Part shown: piece after piece, positions 24,978-33,992 of the stretch
How positions within the stretch are numbered: position 1 is the stretch's first letter
Layout of the letters: every line of letters begins with the position of its first letter
Source: Lachnospiraceae bacterium
Lineage (GTDB): Bacteria; Bacillota; Clostridia; Lachnospirales; Lachnospiraceae
DNA: 45,141 nt
Reading direction: 5' to 3'
Assembly (NCBI GenBank): GCA_024692715.1
Contig: JAILMH010000050.1
Location: forward strand, 1 to 45,141
Program-made: the position numbers and the translations under genes
The notes under the pieces: model-generated
Told to the model about the DNA's origin: nothing
Databases searched by the model: none
Seen by the model: only the letters and a program-made list of their open reading frames with translations

Positions 24978-26020
24978 CTTGATTCCATATTTTCCTGATC
25001 TTTTGCAGCCTGTATCGCTGTTTTTTTAGATATCGTACCATCCTTAAAGAGCTTTAAGAGGTAATCGTCCATACTGATCATTCCCCTTGCTGCACCGGCA
25101 ATTATCCTGTCATTGATCTTATAGATATCGCCGCTTCGGATTATATCTCTTATCTTATTGTCCACGAACATGATCTCATAGGCCGGAACACGGTGCCCGT
25201 CCGTTGCCAGCAGAAGCTGCCTTGAGATCGTGGCCTTAAGCGCATTCGCTATACGGTTTCTCGCCTGATCTCTCATCTGCTCCGGGAACACGTCAACAAG
25301 ATTTTCAATTGTTTCAACAGCACTCATCGTGTACATTGAAGAAAATACCAGACGTCCTGTCTCCGCTGCCATGAGCATAAGCCTTGCATCTTCGGCATTA
25401 TCAGGCGTTCCGACCTGAAGTACATCCGGATCCTGCTTAAGTGCAGCAGAAAGCGCTGTGGCATAATCCTTAACATCAAGCCCGATCTCACGCTGATTTA
25501 CCATAGCCTTTTTATGCTGATGAAGATATTCTATCGGATCTTCCAGCGTGATTATATTGCAGGCCCTCGTCTTATTGATCTCATCGATCAGAGAGGCTAT
25601 GACTGTGGATTTTCCGGAGCCTGAAAGTCCGGTCACCATGATAAGTCCTCTGGGAATATTACAGAGCTCTCTGACCTCTTCCGGAATCCTTAAACTGTCA
25701 GAATCCGGTATTTCCATATCAACAAGCCTCAAAGCGAGAGTTATGCTTCCACGCTGCTTATAGGCATTTACACGATAACGTCCTGCCTGCGGGATCGACA
25801 CTGAAAGGTCGATCTCTCCATCTTCTTCAAACTGCTCTCGCTGATCATGCGTCATAAGATTCAGCAGAATTTCCAACGTATCTGACGGTGTCATCTTTTG
25901 AAAATTCGTCTGAACCAGCTCTCCATGCACTCTGAATCTAGGAGACACACCAACGCTTATATGTACATCTGATGCATCCTTTTCCGCCGCCTGACGTAAA
26001 AGTTCATATATATCGAGCAT
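24959..26020 (-). CDS. PilT-like ATPase lacking the catalytic Glu and His-box His
   Basis: 353 residues, the length of PilT, with the N-terminal domain (ASDVHISVGVSPRFRVHGEL) and a RecA-like core. Walker A is intact (GLSGSGKST, 131-139), as is the Asp box (ITLEDPIEY, 157-165). In canonical PilT the Walker B reads DPDVxxVGEMRDxET, with a catalytic glutamate, followed by the His box GTLHTNSA. Here they read DPDVLQVGTPDNAED (Thr205 for Glu) and SSMYTMSA (Tyr230 for His). ATP binding looks kept but hydrolysis is likely impaired or altered. No pilB, pilC or pilin gene is nearby. It starts directly after the EAL gene (AGAAGGGGTATAA-ATG), so the two form an operon. Confidence 0.85.
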   Translation of the reverse strand: MLDIYELLRQAAEKDASDVHISVGVSPRFRVHGELVQTNFQKMTPSDTLEILLNLMTHDQREQFEEDGEIDLSVSIPQAGRYRVNAYKQRGSITLALRLVDMEIPDSDSLRIPEEVRELCNIPRGLIMVTGLSGSGKSTVIASLIDEINKTRACNIITLEDPIEYLHQHKKAMVNQREIGLDVKDYATALSAALKQDPDVLQVGTPDNAEDARLMLMAAETGRLVFSSMYTMSAVETIENLVDVFPEQMRDQARNRIANALKATISRQLLLATDGHRVPAYEIMFVDNKIRDIIRSGDIYKINDRIIAGAARGMISMDDYLLKLFKDGTISKKTAIQAAKDQENMESRLRVLE

Positions 26021-27739
26021 TTATACCCCTTCTCCCCTTTGATCTTTCCTGAGCATCTCCGTAAAATCGTCTGCCGGAACCGGCTTTGAAAAATAGTACC
26101 CCTGCACTATATCACAGCCTACATCCTTGAGAAAATCAAGCTGTTCCTTGCGTTCAACACCCTCCGCAACAACAACCATTCCAAGTTCTTTAAGCATTCT
26201 TACGGTATTTTCTATTACTATGCTTCCCTTTGAGGTGAGCATTATATCGTCGATGAAATATTTGTCGATCTTAATCACATCCACAGGAGCTGCCCTAAGC
26301 ATATTCAATGAAGAGTAGCCAGATCCAAAGTCATCCATTTCCAGAACAAATCCCTTGTTTTTAAGCTCTCCCATGATATAGTAAAGCTTCTGCTCATCCT
26401 TTGCGAAAAGCGTCTCTGTTATCTCAAGCTGAAGCAGTTTGCTTTCTATTCCGTATTTTTCGACAAAACCTGTTATTGTCTTTACAAGGTCTGTATTGTC
26501 AACGTGAAAACGCGAAATATTTACTGAGATCGGTATCTCAAGTCCTTCTTTTTTAAGCTCCGAAATATATTCCGCTGCTGTCTCCCACATATATTCATCG
26601 AGCTTTTTTATAAATCCGTTCTGCTCGAAAAGCGGCAGAAATTCTCCTGGCATTCTGAGTACAGTAGGTGTATGCTGCCACCGCACCAACGCCTCAGCGC
26701 TGCAGATTTTTCCCGTCAGCACATCTATCTTCGGCTGAAGATACATGACAAATTCATGTCTCTCAAGCGCCGGATTCATCTCACTTTCCATCTCTGCTCT
26801 ATATTTAATGGAAAGCATGATATTTTCATTATAAAATGCATAGTTAGTCATGCGTGTGCTCACAACCTCATCTCTTGCAAGCTGAGCTCTTTCACACATA
26901 CGCTGGACATCCATAGTCGTATCTTCGACCTTGTATATTCCATAGGTCAGCCCTGCACCGCACTTGCTTATGCTGTCTCTTTCAAAGACCACATTCAGAT
27001 CACGGATCAATATGAGCACATCTGCATCCGAAAAGTTCGTAAGCGATACCATGAATGTATTGGTATCGTACCTACACGCTGCATTTCCCATGGAAAGCCG
27101 CTCTCTAAGGCAGCCTGCAAAAAACTTCAGAACATCATTCCCCATTTCTGATCCAAAACGGTCTATGACTATGGAAAAATTTTCTATACCGATGGCAAGC
27201 ATGATGTATCTTCCCATTGGATTTGCCTTTATCATAGCCTCGGTCTGGGCATAAAAACTGTCCGCATTCAAAAGCTGAGTGAGCGTATCATAGGTCCGTC
27301 TGTAGGCAAGCTCCATCCTTGCTTCCATTTCAGTATTGACATCCTGGAGAATTCCGATAACACGCACAAGGGCATTATTTAAGCCTTTTAACGTCTGGAT
27401 AGTCACACTGAACCACCTGGGATTTTTATCTGCTTTATTAATAATTCTGAATGTCTCATTACGCTTACTGGCGCCATTTTTGATCTCTTCTATGAATTTA
27501 GAATAATCTTCTTGATCTCTTGGATCGATACGAAGACTCTCCACCATAGTCCATGGGCCCTTTTTCATATCGTCATCCAGCCAGAACATATTTTCATACG
27601 TTGCACAGACATAGTATTTATCTTCCATGGCATCATATTCAAACACGTATGTCCCGGTTATTTCATTTACTTCTTCATACCGCTCATTATCGCGTATTAA
27701 AGCCTTCTTCTCATCATTATTGAATAAATATTCTGTCAT
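26021..27739 (-). CDS. c-di-GMP phosphodiesterase: PAS-like, degenerate GGDEF, intact EAL
   Basis: 572 residues with no membrane segment. A PAS-like sensory region (ITGTYVFEYDAMEDKYYVCA to VRVIGILQDVNTEME, ~25-135) leads to a GGDEF-fold domain (YDTLTQLLNADSFYAQTEAM onward) whose signature is DTNTF (in CRYDTNTFMVSL), so diguanylate cyclase activity is not expected. The EAL domain (~325-565) keeps the catalytic set: SAEALVRW, SVNISRFH, LEITETL, LEMDDFGSGYSS, IKIDKYF, VVAEGVE, QGYYFSKP. It should hydrolyse c-di-GMP, with the degenerate GGDEF perhaps acting as a GTP sensor (inference). It has its own promoter, and the PilT-like gene follows with no gap. Confidence 0.9.
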   Translation of the reverse strand: MTEYLFNNDEKKALIRDNERYEEVNEITGTYVFEYDAMEDKYYVCATYENMFWLDDDMKKGPWTMVESLRIDPRDQEDYSKFIEEIKNGASKRNETFRIINKADKNPRWFSVTIQTLKGLNNALVRVIGILQDVNTEMEARMELAYRRTYDTLTQLLNADSFYAQTEAMIKANPMGRYIMLAIGIENFSIVIDRFGSEMGNDVLKFFAGCLRERLSMGNAACRYDTNTFMVSLTNFSDADVLILIRDLNVVFERDSISKCGAGLTYGIYKVEDTTMDVQRMCERAQLARDEVVSTRMTNYAFYNENIMLSIKYRAEMESEMNPALERHEFVMYLQPKIDVLTGKICSAEALVRWQHTPTVLRMPGEFLPLFEQNGFIKKLDEYMWETAAEYISELKKEGLEIPISVNISRFHVDNTDLVKTITGFVEKYGIESKLLQLEITETLFAKDEQKLYYIMGELKNKGFVLEMDDFGSGYSSLNMLRAAPVDVIKIDKYFIDDIMLTSKGSIVIENTVRMLKELGMVVVAEGVERKEQLDFLKDVGCDIVQGYYFSKPVPADDFTEMLRKDQRGEGV

Positions 27740-27780
27740 TTGTGCCCCTTAGCTAAAAATAATCATTATTCAGCAATTTA

Positions 27781-27809
27781 ATTTTAGCAATAATCAATTC
27801 ACATAACAA
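27781..27809 (-). promoter_or_regulatory. Sigma-A promoter of the EAL-pilT operon
   Basis: TTGTTA (27809-27804), a 17-base spacer and TAAAAT (27786-27781) on the minus strand, about 40 bases before the EAL gene start. The shared motif at 27829-27840 is 19 bases upstream of this -35. Confidence 0.6.
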
Positions 27810-27828
27810 TAGAATAGAGGCCATGTAC

Positions 27829-27840
27829 CTTGTTTTGTAC
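27829..27840 (-). promoter_or_regulatory. Shared upstream motif, EAL-pilT copy
   Basis: GTACAAAACAAG on the minus strand, identical to the copy upstream of flgB (18791-18802). Flanking bases also agree (ATT before on the minus strand; AC a few bases after). It lies just past the hemW stop codon. Confidence 0.4.
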
Positions 27841-27846
27841 CATTTA

Positions 27847-28980
27847 TCAGTCAAGCAGATAATCAGCCATCAGCGTATTCGATACGTCCATTCCCTTTTC
27901 CGTAAAGGCCCAACGCCCGTTTTTATAAGTAAGCATTCCCATTCCAAGCTGCTTTTCAAGGATCGGTCCATAGACCTCTCTCATGGTCTTACCAAAGTAG
28001 TTTTCAAAGTCCTCTTCCTTCACTCCGGCAACCTTTCTGAGCCCAAGGAACATAAACTCTCCCATTTCGTCATTAACAGTGAGTTTCTGCACATTCGTCT
28101 CTGACATTCCATTAGCTTCGATATACTTTTTTATATTTCGGGTATTGGAAAATCTGGTATGACCAAGAAGTGAAGCAGCACCTATACCAAATCCCAGGTA
28201 ATCTCCTCTGCTCCAGTAGACCAGATTATGCCGGCATTCGTATCCTGGTCTGGCAAAATTCGAAATTTCATATCTCTCATAACCGTGCTCTAAGAGCGTC
28301 CTTCTGACCATTCTGTCGATCTTTACCTCGGTATCCTCATCCGGAAGCTCAAGCTCGCCCTTTTCATAAAGTCTGTAAAAAGGTGTCCCTTCCTCGATTA
28401 TTAAGGAATAAACGGAAATATGCTCCGGTCCAAGCTTGATCACTCTTTCAAGGCTTTTTTCCATTTTTTCCATTGTCTGCTTTGGAAGGGAAGACATAAG
28501 ATCGATGTTTACATTGTCAAATCCCCTTGAGCGCACCAGCTCATAGGTATTTAAGAAAGTTCTGTAATCATGTATTCTGCCAAGCCTTCTGAGCTCATCA
28601 TCATGCGTAGACTGAAGCCCTATGCTCAGACGGTTTATTCCGGCAGCCTTATAATCAGCAAGCGAAGTTTTTCTCACTGTTCCCGGGTTCATTTCCATTG
28701 AGATCTCAGCTTTTGGCGCAAATTCAAAACGGGCACGCAGCGCATCCATGATCTTCACAATATACATCGACTGAACGCATGAAGGCGTTCCTCCTCCGAT
28801 ATAAACTGAAGTCACGATGTAGTGCGACCCGTCAGTATGTCCTATCTCGTGCATCAAAGCACGAAAATAGGACAGTTTAAGCTGTTCTGAACCCTGTCCC
28901 GAAAGGAAATCGCAGTATCGGCATTTCTGCTCACAGAACGGTATATGAATATAAACGGCAAGCGGTTTTTTATTCATCAT
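27847..28980 (-). CDS. hemW: HemW-family radical SAM protein
   Basis: 377 residues. The radical SAM cluster motif is [10 protein letters not shown] (CxxxCxxC) after AVYIHIPF, followed by [35 protein letters not shown] and the HemN C-terminal domain ([20 protein letters not shown]). HemW binds heme and is a heme chaperone; it is often mis-annotated as coproporphyrinogen dehydrogenase HemN. It overlaps lepA by 11 bases, the same lepA-hemW arrangement seen in many Firmicutes. Two consecutive ATGs (28980, 28977) can serve as start. Confidence 0.93.
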   Translation of the reverse strand: MMNKKPLAVYIHIPFCEQKCRYCDFLSGQGSEQLKLSYFRALMHEIGHTDGSHYIVTSVYIGGGTPSCVQSMYIVKIMDALRARFEFAPKAEISMEMNPGTVRKTSLADYKAAGINRLSIGLQSTHDDELRRLGRIHDYRTFLNTYELVRSRGFDNVNIDLMSSLPKQTMEKMEKSLERVIKLGPEHISVYSLIIEEGTPFYRLYEKGELELPDEDTEVKIDRMVRRTLLEHGYERYEISNFARPGYECRHNLVYWSRGDYLGFGIGAASLLGHTRFSNTRNIKKYIEANGMSETNVQKLTVNDEMGEFMFLGLRKVAGVKEEDFENYFGKTMREVYGPILEKQLGMGMLTYKNGRWAFTEKGMDVSNTLMADYLLD

Positions 28981-30775
28981 CCAGCTTCAACACACTTAAG
29001 AAGGCCTGCTTTGGTACTTCTACAGAACCGATCGCACGCATCTTCTTCTTTCCTTCCTTCTGTTTCTCAAGCAGCTTCTTCTTTCTAGAAATATCTCCGC
29101 CGTAACACTTTGCAAGCACATCCTTACGGTATGCCCTTACTGTCTCTCTGGCAATGACTTTTCCATTGACAGCAGCCTGGATCGGGATTTCAAACATGTG
29201 ACGCGGAATCTCGTTTTTAAGCTTCTCGCACATCTTCTTTCCACGATCATATGCACTGTCCTTAAACACGATAAATGAAAGAGCATCGACATACTCTTTA
29301 TTAATAAGGATATCAAGCTTTACAAGCTGTGAAGGTGCATATCCCTTAAGCTCATAATCAAATGATGCATATCCTCTTGAGCGGCTCTTAAGCGCATCAA
29401 AGAAATCATAGATGATCTCATTGAGAGGAAGATCATATTTAAGCATGACACGGGTGGTCTCAATGTAATCCATTCCCGTCTGAACTCCGCGCCTCTCCTG
29501 ACAAAGCCCGATGATTGCTCCGAGATAATCTGTCGAAACCATGATCTCAGCTGAAACCATCGGTTCCTCCATGTGCTCTATCTCTGAAGGGTCCGGCAGG
29601 TTGGCAGGATTTGTTAGATCCATCTCTGTGCCGTCTGTCTTATAAACCTTATAAACAACGCCCGGAGCAGTAGTTACCAGATCGAGGTCATACTCTCTCT
29701 CAAGACGTTCTGTGATTATATCAAGGTGAAGAAGTCCAAGGAATCCGCATCTGAAGCCGAATCCAAGGGCTGCTGATGTCTCAGGCTCAAAGGTAAGCGA
29801 AGCATCGTTAAGCTGAAGCTTCTCAAGCGCATCACGAAGATCCGGGTATTTTGCAGAATCTGCAGGATAAATACCGCAGTAAACCATAGGATTTACCTTC
29901 TTATAGCCAGGGAGTGCCTCTTCACAAGGCTTCTCAGAATTTGTGACTGTATCACCGACACGTGTTTCTTTAAGGTCTTTGATACTCGCTGTGATGTAAC
30001 CAACCATTCCGGCTGTGAGCTCATCACACGGAATATATCTTCCGGCCCCAAAGTAACCGACTTCAACCACTTCATCGCTTCTGCCTGTCGCCATGAATTT
30101 GACCGGTGTTCCCTTTTTAACTGTTCCGTCCATGATCCTTACGAATACGATTACTCCCTTATACGGATCATAGATAGAATCAAATATAAGCGCCTTGAGC
30201 GGTGCCGAAGAATCCCCTGTCGGTGCCGGGATCTTTTCAACTATAGCTTCAAGAACATCTTCAACCCCGAGTCCGCTCTTTGCGGAAATTCTCGGTGCAT
30301 CAGACGCATCAAGACCGATAACATCCTCGATTTCAGCTGCCACTCTGTCCGGCTCCGCAGAAGGAAGATCTATCTTATTTAATACAGGAAATACGTCAAG
30401 GTCGTGGTCCAGTGCAAGATATACGTTTGCAAGAGTCTGTGCCTCGATTCCCTGAGCCGAGTCCACCACAAGAACTGCACCATCACAGGCGGCAAGACTT
30501 CTGCTGACTTCGTAGTTAAAGTCAACATGTCCCGGCGTATCAATAAGATTAAAAATATATTCCTCTCCGTTTTTTGCCTTGTAGACCGTGCGTACTGCCT
30601 GAGATTTGATCGTAATTCCTCTCTCACGCTCCAGATCCATATTGTCGAGAACCTGATTCTGCATCTCTCTGTCGGTGAGCAGACCTGTTTTCTCAATGAT
30701 ACGATCCGCAAGTGTAGACTTGCCGTGATCAATATGTGCTATAATACAGAAATTCCTGATGTGACTCATATCCAT
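28970..30775 (-). CDS. lepA: Elongation factor 4 (LepA)
   Basis: 601 residues from ATG 30775 ([20 protein letters not shown]). The upstream in-frame ATG at 30886 is not supported by the family length. G motifs are [14 protein letters not shown] and NKIDLPSA. The C-terminal LepA-specific domain ([60 protein letters not shown]) separates it from EF-G and TypA. It acts on stalled or assembling ribosomes. It is divergent from rpsT, with about 270 bases between them. Confidence 0.96.
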   Translation of the reverse strand: MDMSHIRNFCIIAHIDHGKSTLADRIIEKTGLLTDREMQNQVLDNMDLERERGITIKSQAVRTVYKAKNGEEYIFNLIDTPGHVDFNYEVSRSLAACDGAVLVVDSAQGIEAQTLANVYLALDHDLDVFPVLNKIDLPSAEPDRVAAEIEDVIGLDASDAPRISAKSGLGVEDVLEAIVEKIPAPTGDSSAPLKALIFDSIYDPYKGVIVFVRIMDGTVKKGTPVKFMATGRSDEVVEVGYFGAGRYIPCDELTAGMVGYITASIKDLKETRVGDTVTNSEKPCEEALPGYKKVNPMVYCGIYPADSAKYPDLRDALEKLQLNDASLTFEPETSAALGFGFRCGFLGLLHLDIITERLEREYDLDLVTTAPGVVYKVYKTDGTEMDLTNPANLPDPSEIEHMEEPMVSAEIMVSTDYLGAIIGLCQERRGVQTGMDYIETTRVMLKYDLPLNEIIYDFFDALKSRSRGYASFDYELKGYAPSQLVKLDILINKEYVDALSFIVFKDSAYDRGKKMCEKLKNEIPRHMFEIPIQAAVNGKVIARETVRAYRKDVLAKCYGGDISRKKKLLEKQKEGKKKMRAIGSVEVPKQAFLSVLKLDDE

Positions 30776-30921
30776 AGTATATGTAAAACCTCTTCCTAAA
30801 GTTGTATTTCGTATAAATAATGTACCATAAAATAGGTGTTTTGAGTAGATACAGTATTCAGCCTGTTTGCACGGCTTTTTAAACACAGCTGTAAAAAGTC
30901 ATAAAATTTTGGCAGCAGTTC

Positions 30922-30950
30922 TTGACAAGTAAGATTCTTGGTTATAAAAT
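30922..30950 (+). promoter_or_regulatory. Sigma-A promoter of rpsT
   Basis: A perfect TTGACA (30922-30927), a 17-base spacer and TAAAAT (30945-30950), about 95 bases before the rpsT start. This leaves a 5' leader of roughly 85 bases in which S20-type autoregulation could act; no specific structure was identified. Confidence 0.75.
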
Positions 30951-31043
30951 ATCCGAGTATGCATGCATAAACCTTTGTCAAAGTGTCAGACAAGGAAAAA
31001 GCATGTAGTGTTCGACTATATTTACACGAAGGAGGATCCTACA

Positions 31044-31307
31044 TTGGCAAACATTAAATCTGCAAAGAAGAGAGTTATTACTAGCGCAAAGAGAGCAGAA
31101 CTCAATAAGGCCGTTAAGTCTGGTGTTAAGACAGCTACAAAGAAGGTTTACGCAGCAATCGAGTCTGGTGACAAGAATGCAGCTTCAGCAGCACTTACAA
31201 GCGCCATCTCAACAATCGAGAAGGCTGGCTCTAAAGGAGTTTATCACAAGTGCACAACTTCAAGAAAAGTATCTCGTCTTACAAAAGCTGTAAACAAGAT
31301 GGCTTAA
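31044..31307 (+). CDS. rpsT: 30S ribosomal protein S20 (TTG start)
   Basis: 87 residues beginning (M)ANIKSAKKRVITSAKRAELN, the standard S20 N-terminus, with the C-terminal TTSRKVSRLTKAVNKMA. The start is TTG 31044: AAGGAGG lies eight bases upstream, and the family alignment begins exactly there. The ORF reaching back to 30963 is an artefact. A rare start codon is a known feature of rpsT in several bacteria, where it limits translation. Its codon use is highly biased, as expected for a ribosomal protein. Confidence 0.97.
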   Translation: MANIKSAKKRVITSAKRAELNKAVKSGVKTATKKVYAAIESGDKNAASAALTSAISTIEKAGSKGVYHKCTTSRKVSRLTKAVNKMA

Positions 31308-31333
31308 TCTGAAGCACTTATATATGAATTAAT

Positions 31334-31374
31334 AAAACCCGATGCGGTCCCTCTACCGCATCGGGTTTTTTATT
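31334..31374. terminator. Strong bidirectional terminator between rpsT and the 81-residue gene
   Basis: A perfect 15-base stem AAAACCCGATGCGGT/ACCGCATCGGGTTTT with a six-base loop, followed by TTTTTTATT on the plus strand. The minus strand also has a U-run, so it serves both rpsT and the convergent gene ending at 31376. Confidence 0.92.
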
Positions 31375-31375
31375 A

Positions 31376-31621
31376 TTATTTGCTGTCAAAACCGACCGTT
31401 ACGTAAAAGGCACCGCCATCACTTTCACGGATCTTAAGCACTTTTCCGTGAAAATTCTCAAGACGCTCCTGCCTTCTGAAATTTCCAGACATCGCTATAG
31501 CCGGGATGATCGTATAATATACAACGAGTCCACCCTGAAGGGTGGACTCTTCTACTTCAACATCTGCTCCCGGCACGATCTGAGGATAATTGATCTCCAT
31601 CTTAAATTCCATTTCCCGCAT
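31376..31621 (-). CDS. Small protein of unknown function
   Basis: 81 residues from ATG 31621, which has GGAGG seven bases upstream; an earlier in-frame ATG at 31741 would overlap the acyltransferase and lacks a ribosome site. There is no signal peptide or membrane segment. The sequence has beta character (VPGADVEVEESTLQGGLVVY, YTIIPAIAMSGNFRRQERLE, GKVLKIRESDGGAFYVTVGF). I do not recognise the family. It begins about 20 bases after the acyltransferase stop, so it is probably the last gene of the mgtE unit, and it ends at a strong terminator. Confidence 0.7.
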   Translation of the reverse strand: MREMEFKMEINYPQIVPGADVEVEESTLQGGLVVYYTIIPAIAMSGNFRRQERLENFHGKVLKIRESDGGAFYVTVGFDSK

Positions 31622-31641
31622 AATCATGCCTCCTATCTGCC

Positions 31642-32517
31642 TTATACAAGGCCGACCATATGCTTGAGCGCAATGATCACAAAGCCATGTAAAAGATATA
31701 CATTTTTTGTTTTGGCTCCAAGCTTGGAAAGGATTCCACATTTTATATCAGGAGTCAAAAGATATATATACATAATACATATTAACGCTACTACAAAATG
31801 CGCAAGCCTGTACAGCGGTGTTTCATGCGATACCGCATAAGGTGCACATTCGTAAAGCCATACATACGAATATTCGTCAGTATATTCTATCATCGCACCG
31901 ACCGCAGCTCCGAAAAGAACTGCAGAACCCATTGTGATGGGTATTTTATGCGAATGATAAAATTCAGTCAGCTCTCCCCTCTTTTCTTCATTTTTCATAA
32001 GCCCCGAGAAATAATGACCCATTATAAAAAACGGAAAATACACAAAAATCCTGGAAAGACTGAAATCCTGCCCGAAGGAGTGTATATAGCCTACTGCTAT
32101 ACTCAGTACGATCGAGGCAGCAAGTATGAGCAGGTGCACTACATTATCCCCAAGGGAAATAACCGGCACCGAAAGACTCCATACTATCATTGCCATCATA
32201 TACCACATGATCCAGTAGGGATGGGTATATCCAAACTCGACCTCATTTTCAAGGTCTATCACATAATTCACATATAATATATAGATCGTCTGGAACACTA
32301 CATACGGCAGCACCAGACCTGCAAGTATCTTTTTCGGCTTAAACCTCGCAAAATACCCGGAAATAAATATGAACAACGGCATATGGAATGAATAAATCAG
32401 TTTATATACCGTCTTAACATTTCCATTTTTAAGAAAAAGCTCCAGTAAATGACCTGCAACAACAAGGATTATCAAAAATGCCTTGATGTTGTCCATTCTT
32501 AAATCTCTCTTTTTCAT
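31642..32517 (-). CDS. Acyltransferase-3 family membrane protein
   Basis: 291 residues with about eight to nine hydrophobic helices. The N-terminus (RMDNIKAFLIILVVAGHLLE) holds the family's RxxxxxxxxxxxxxxH pattern with the catalytic-type histidine, and YSFHMPLFIFISGYF is the second conserved block. These proteins move acyl groups onto extracellular sugars or membrane components; the substrate cannot be read from sequence. It starts 20 bases after mgtE (AGAGGGATATG), so co-transcription is likely. It is slightly shorter than typical members (about 330-350). Confidence 0.85.
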   Translation of the reverse strand: MKKRDLRMDNIKAFLIILVVAGHLLELFLKNGNVKTVYKLIYSFHMPLFIFISGYFARFKPKKILAGLVLPYVVFQTIYILYVNYVIDLENEVEFGYTHPYWIMWYMMAMIVWSLSVPVISLGDNVVHLLILAASIVLSIAVGYIHSFGQDFSLSRIFVYFPFFIMGHYFSGLMKNEEKRGELTEFYHSHKIPITMGSAVLFGAAVGAMIEYTDEYSYVWLYECAPYAVSHETPLYRLAHFVVALICIMYIYLLTPDIKCGILSKLGAKTKNVYLLHGFVIIALKHMVGLV

Positions 32518-32537
32518 ATCCCTCTCATAACTGCATC

Positions 32538-33878
32538 TTACAGGATATGCAGCATCCTTACAGCAAACTGGAAATAAATCATCAACGCAACTGCATCGAT
32601 GATAGTTGTCAGCATAGGCGACGCCATTACAGCAGGGTCAAATCCAAGTCTCTTTGCAAGCATAGGCAGCGCGCATCCCACAACATTCGCAACGATCGTT
32701 ACCAGGAACATGGTAAGACATACTACAAGCGCTACCGTTACAGACATATGATCAAATACCATAAGTCTTATGAAGTTCGCAGCAGCAAGGGTAAATCCGC
32801 ATATGACACCGGTGAATATCTCCTTCATGACAACCTTGAACCAGTCGCGGAATTCTATCTCCTTAAGCGACAGGGCACGTATTATCATTGTCGAAGACTG
32901 GGAGCCTGCATTTCCGCCTGTATCCATAAGCTGCGGAATATATGCGGTAAGCACTATAAATGCTCCAAGCGCGTCTTCATAGCTCGAAATGATCCTTCCG
33001 GTGAAGGTAGCCGAAACCATCAAAAGCATCAGCCATCCAACTCTCTTTTTCCAGAGATCTAAAACATTCAGCTTTGTATATGGCACGTCCGCCGGTACGA
33101 TAGCGGCCATCTTCTGGATATCCTCTGTTGCCTCTTCCTGAATGATATCCACTACATCATCGACTGTGATGATTCCGACAAGTCGTTTTTCCGAATCAAC
33201 TACCGGTACAGAACTAAAGTCATATTTTGATATTACTCTTGCAACATCTTCCTGGTCCATAAGGGTATCGACAGAAATTACGTTTTCCTCCATGACATCC
33301 TTAATATATTGATCAGGCCTCGAAAGTATCAGCGTTCTAAGTGCTACAATTCCTATAAGTCTCCGCCTGCTGTCAAGCACATAGCAGGTATTGATAGTCT
33401 CTTTGTCAATTCCTGTACGGCGGATTCGTTCGATAGCGTCTGCAACAGTTATATCCTCTTTTAAGTCAATGAACTCCACGGTCATTACCGAACCGGCAGA
33501 GTCCTCTTCAAACTTGAGCAAATGGTTTATATCACGACGTGTATCAGGCCTCGCATTAGAAAGCAGCTTCTTAACAACAGAAGCCGGCATTTCCTCCATA
33601 AGATCCGCAGCATCATCAGACATCATGTTATTAATGATATTCGTTGCCTCGGCATCTGTTAACGATGTGATGATCTCCTGTTCCACGTCAGTAGGCAGAT
33701 AAGCAAATACGTCTGCTGCCATGTCTTTCGGAAGCAAACGAAATACTCTTACCTGCAGTTCCTTAGGGAGCTTTTCGAGCAATGAAGCGATATCGGCTTC
33801 GTTCATCTCAGACAGAGCGTCACGAAGCTCATGATATTTCTTCCTCTCGATAAGAACCTGTATCTCTTCTACTCTCAT
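32538..33878 (-). CDS. mgtE: Magnesium transporter MgtE
   Basis: 446 residues: N-terminal superhelical domain (IASLLEKLPKELQVRVFRLL, DAADLMEEMPASVVKKLLSN), two CBS domains (~135-255; MEENVISVDTLMDQEDVARV, FSSVPVVDSEKRLVGIITVD) and a membrane domain of five helices with the selectivity segment PQLMDTGGNAGSQSSTMIIR. Mg2+ binding to the cytoplasmic domains closes the pore. AAGGAG lies eleven bases before the ATG. A short basic ORF overlaps its start, and two terminator-like hairpins and a candidate structured RNA lie upstream. I could not recognise an M-box. Confidence 0.96.
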   Translation of the reverse strand: MRVEEIQVLIERKKYHELRDALSEMNEADIASLLEKLPKELQVRVFRLLPKDMAADVFAYLPTDVEQEIITSLTDAEATNIINNMMSDDAADLMEEMPASVVKKLLSNARPDTRRDINHLLKFEEDSAGSVMTVEFIDLKEDITVADAIERIRRTGIDKETINTCYVLDSRRRLIGIVALRTLILSRPDQYIKDVMEENVISVDTLMDQEDVARVISKYDFSSVPVVDSEKRLVGIITVDDVVDIIQEEATEDIQKMAAIVPADVPYTKLNVLDLWKKRVGWLMLLMVSATFTGRIISSYEDALGAFIVLTAYIPQLMDTGGNAGSQSSTMIIRALSLKEIEFRDWFKVVMKEIFTGVICGFTLAAANFIRLMVFDHMSVTVALVVCLTMFLVTIVANVVGCALPMLAKRLGFDPAVMASPMLTTIIDAVALMIYFQFAVRMLHIL

Positions 33879-33972
33879 AATCAGTTAATCTCCTTTTTAA
33901 CAGGCTATGGGTTTTCATGCAATTTTTTGTTTTCGCGTGTCTGCCACGCTTTCGTTCAGGAACATCTGACAT
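33829..33972 (-). CDS. Basic leader ORF overlapping the mgtE start
   Basis: A 47-codon frame from ATG 33972 to TGA 33831-33829, with AAAGGTGG about eight bases before the ATG. The product begins MSDVPERKRGRHAKTKNCMK and is strongly basic up to LLKRRL. It runs 50 bases into mgtE in another frame, so translating ribosomes would pass over the mgtE ribosome site. Leader peptides that control Mg2+ transporters are known for mgtA and mgtCBR (different sequences). Whether this ORF is translated is unproven; it could be a chance frame. Confidence 0.4.
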   Translation of the reverse strand: MSDVPERKRGRHAKTKNCMKTHSLLKRRLTDYESRRDTGSYREEEIS

Positions 33973-33992
33973 AAAAACCACCACCTTTCTCT

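Noticed and set aside
24959-26020. Complete type IV pilus locus
   Set aside because: Only a PilT-like ATPase is present; no PilB, PilC, PilD, PilM or prepilin sequences are nearby.
30404-30799. Plus-strand 131-residue ORF opposite lepA
   Set aside because: It lies fully opposite the conserved G domain of lepA and has no ribosome site; it is a shadow frame.
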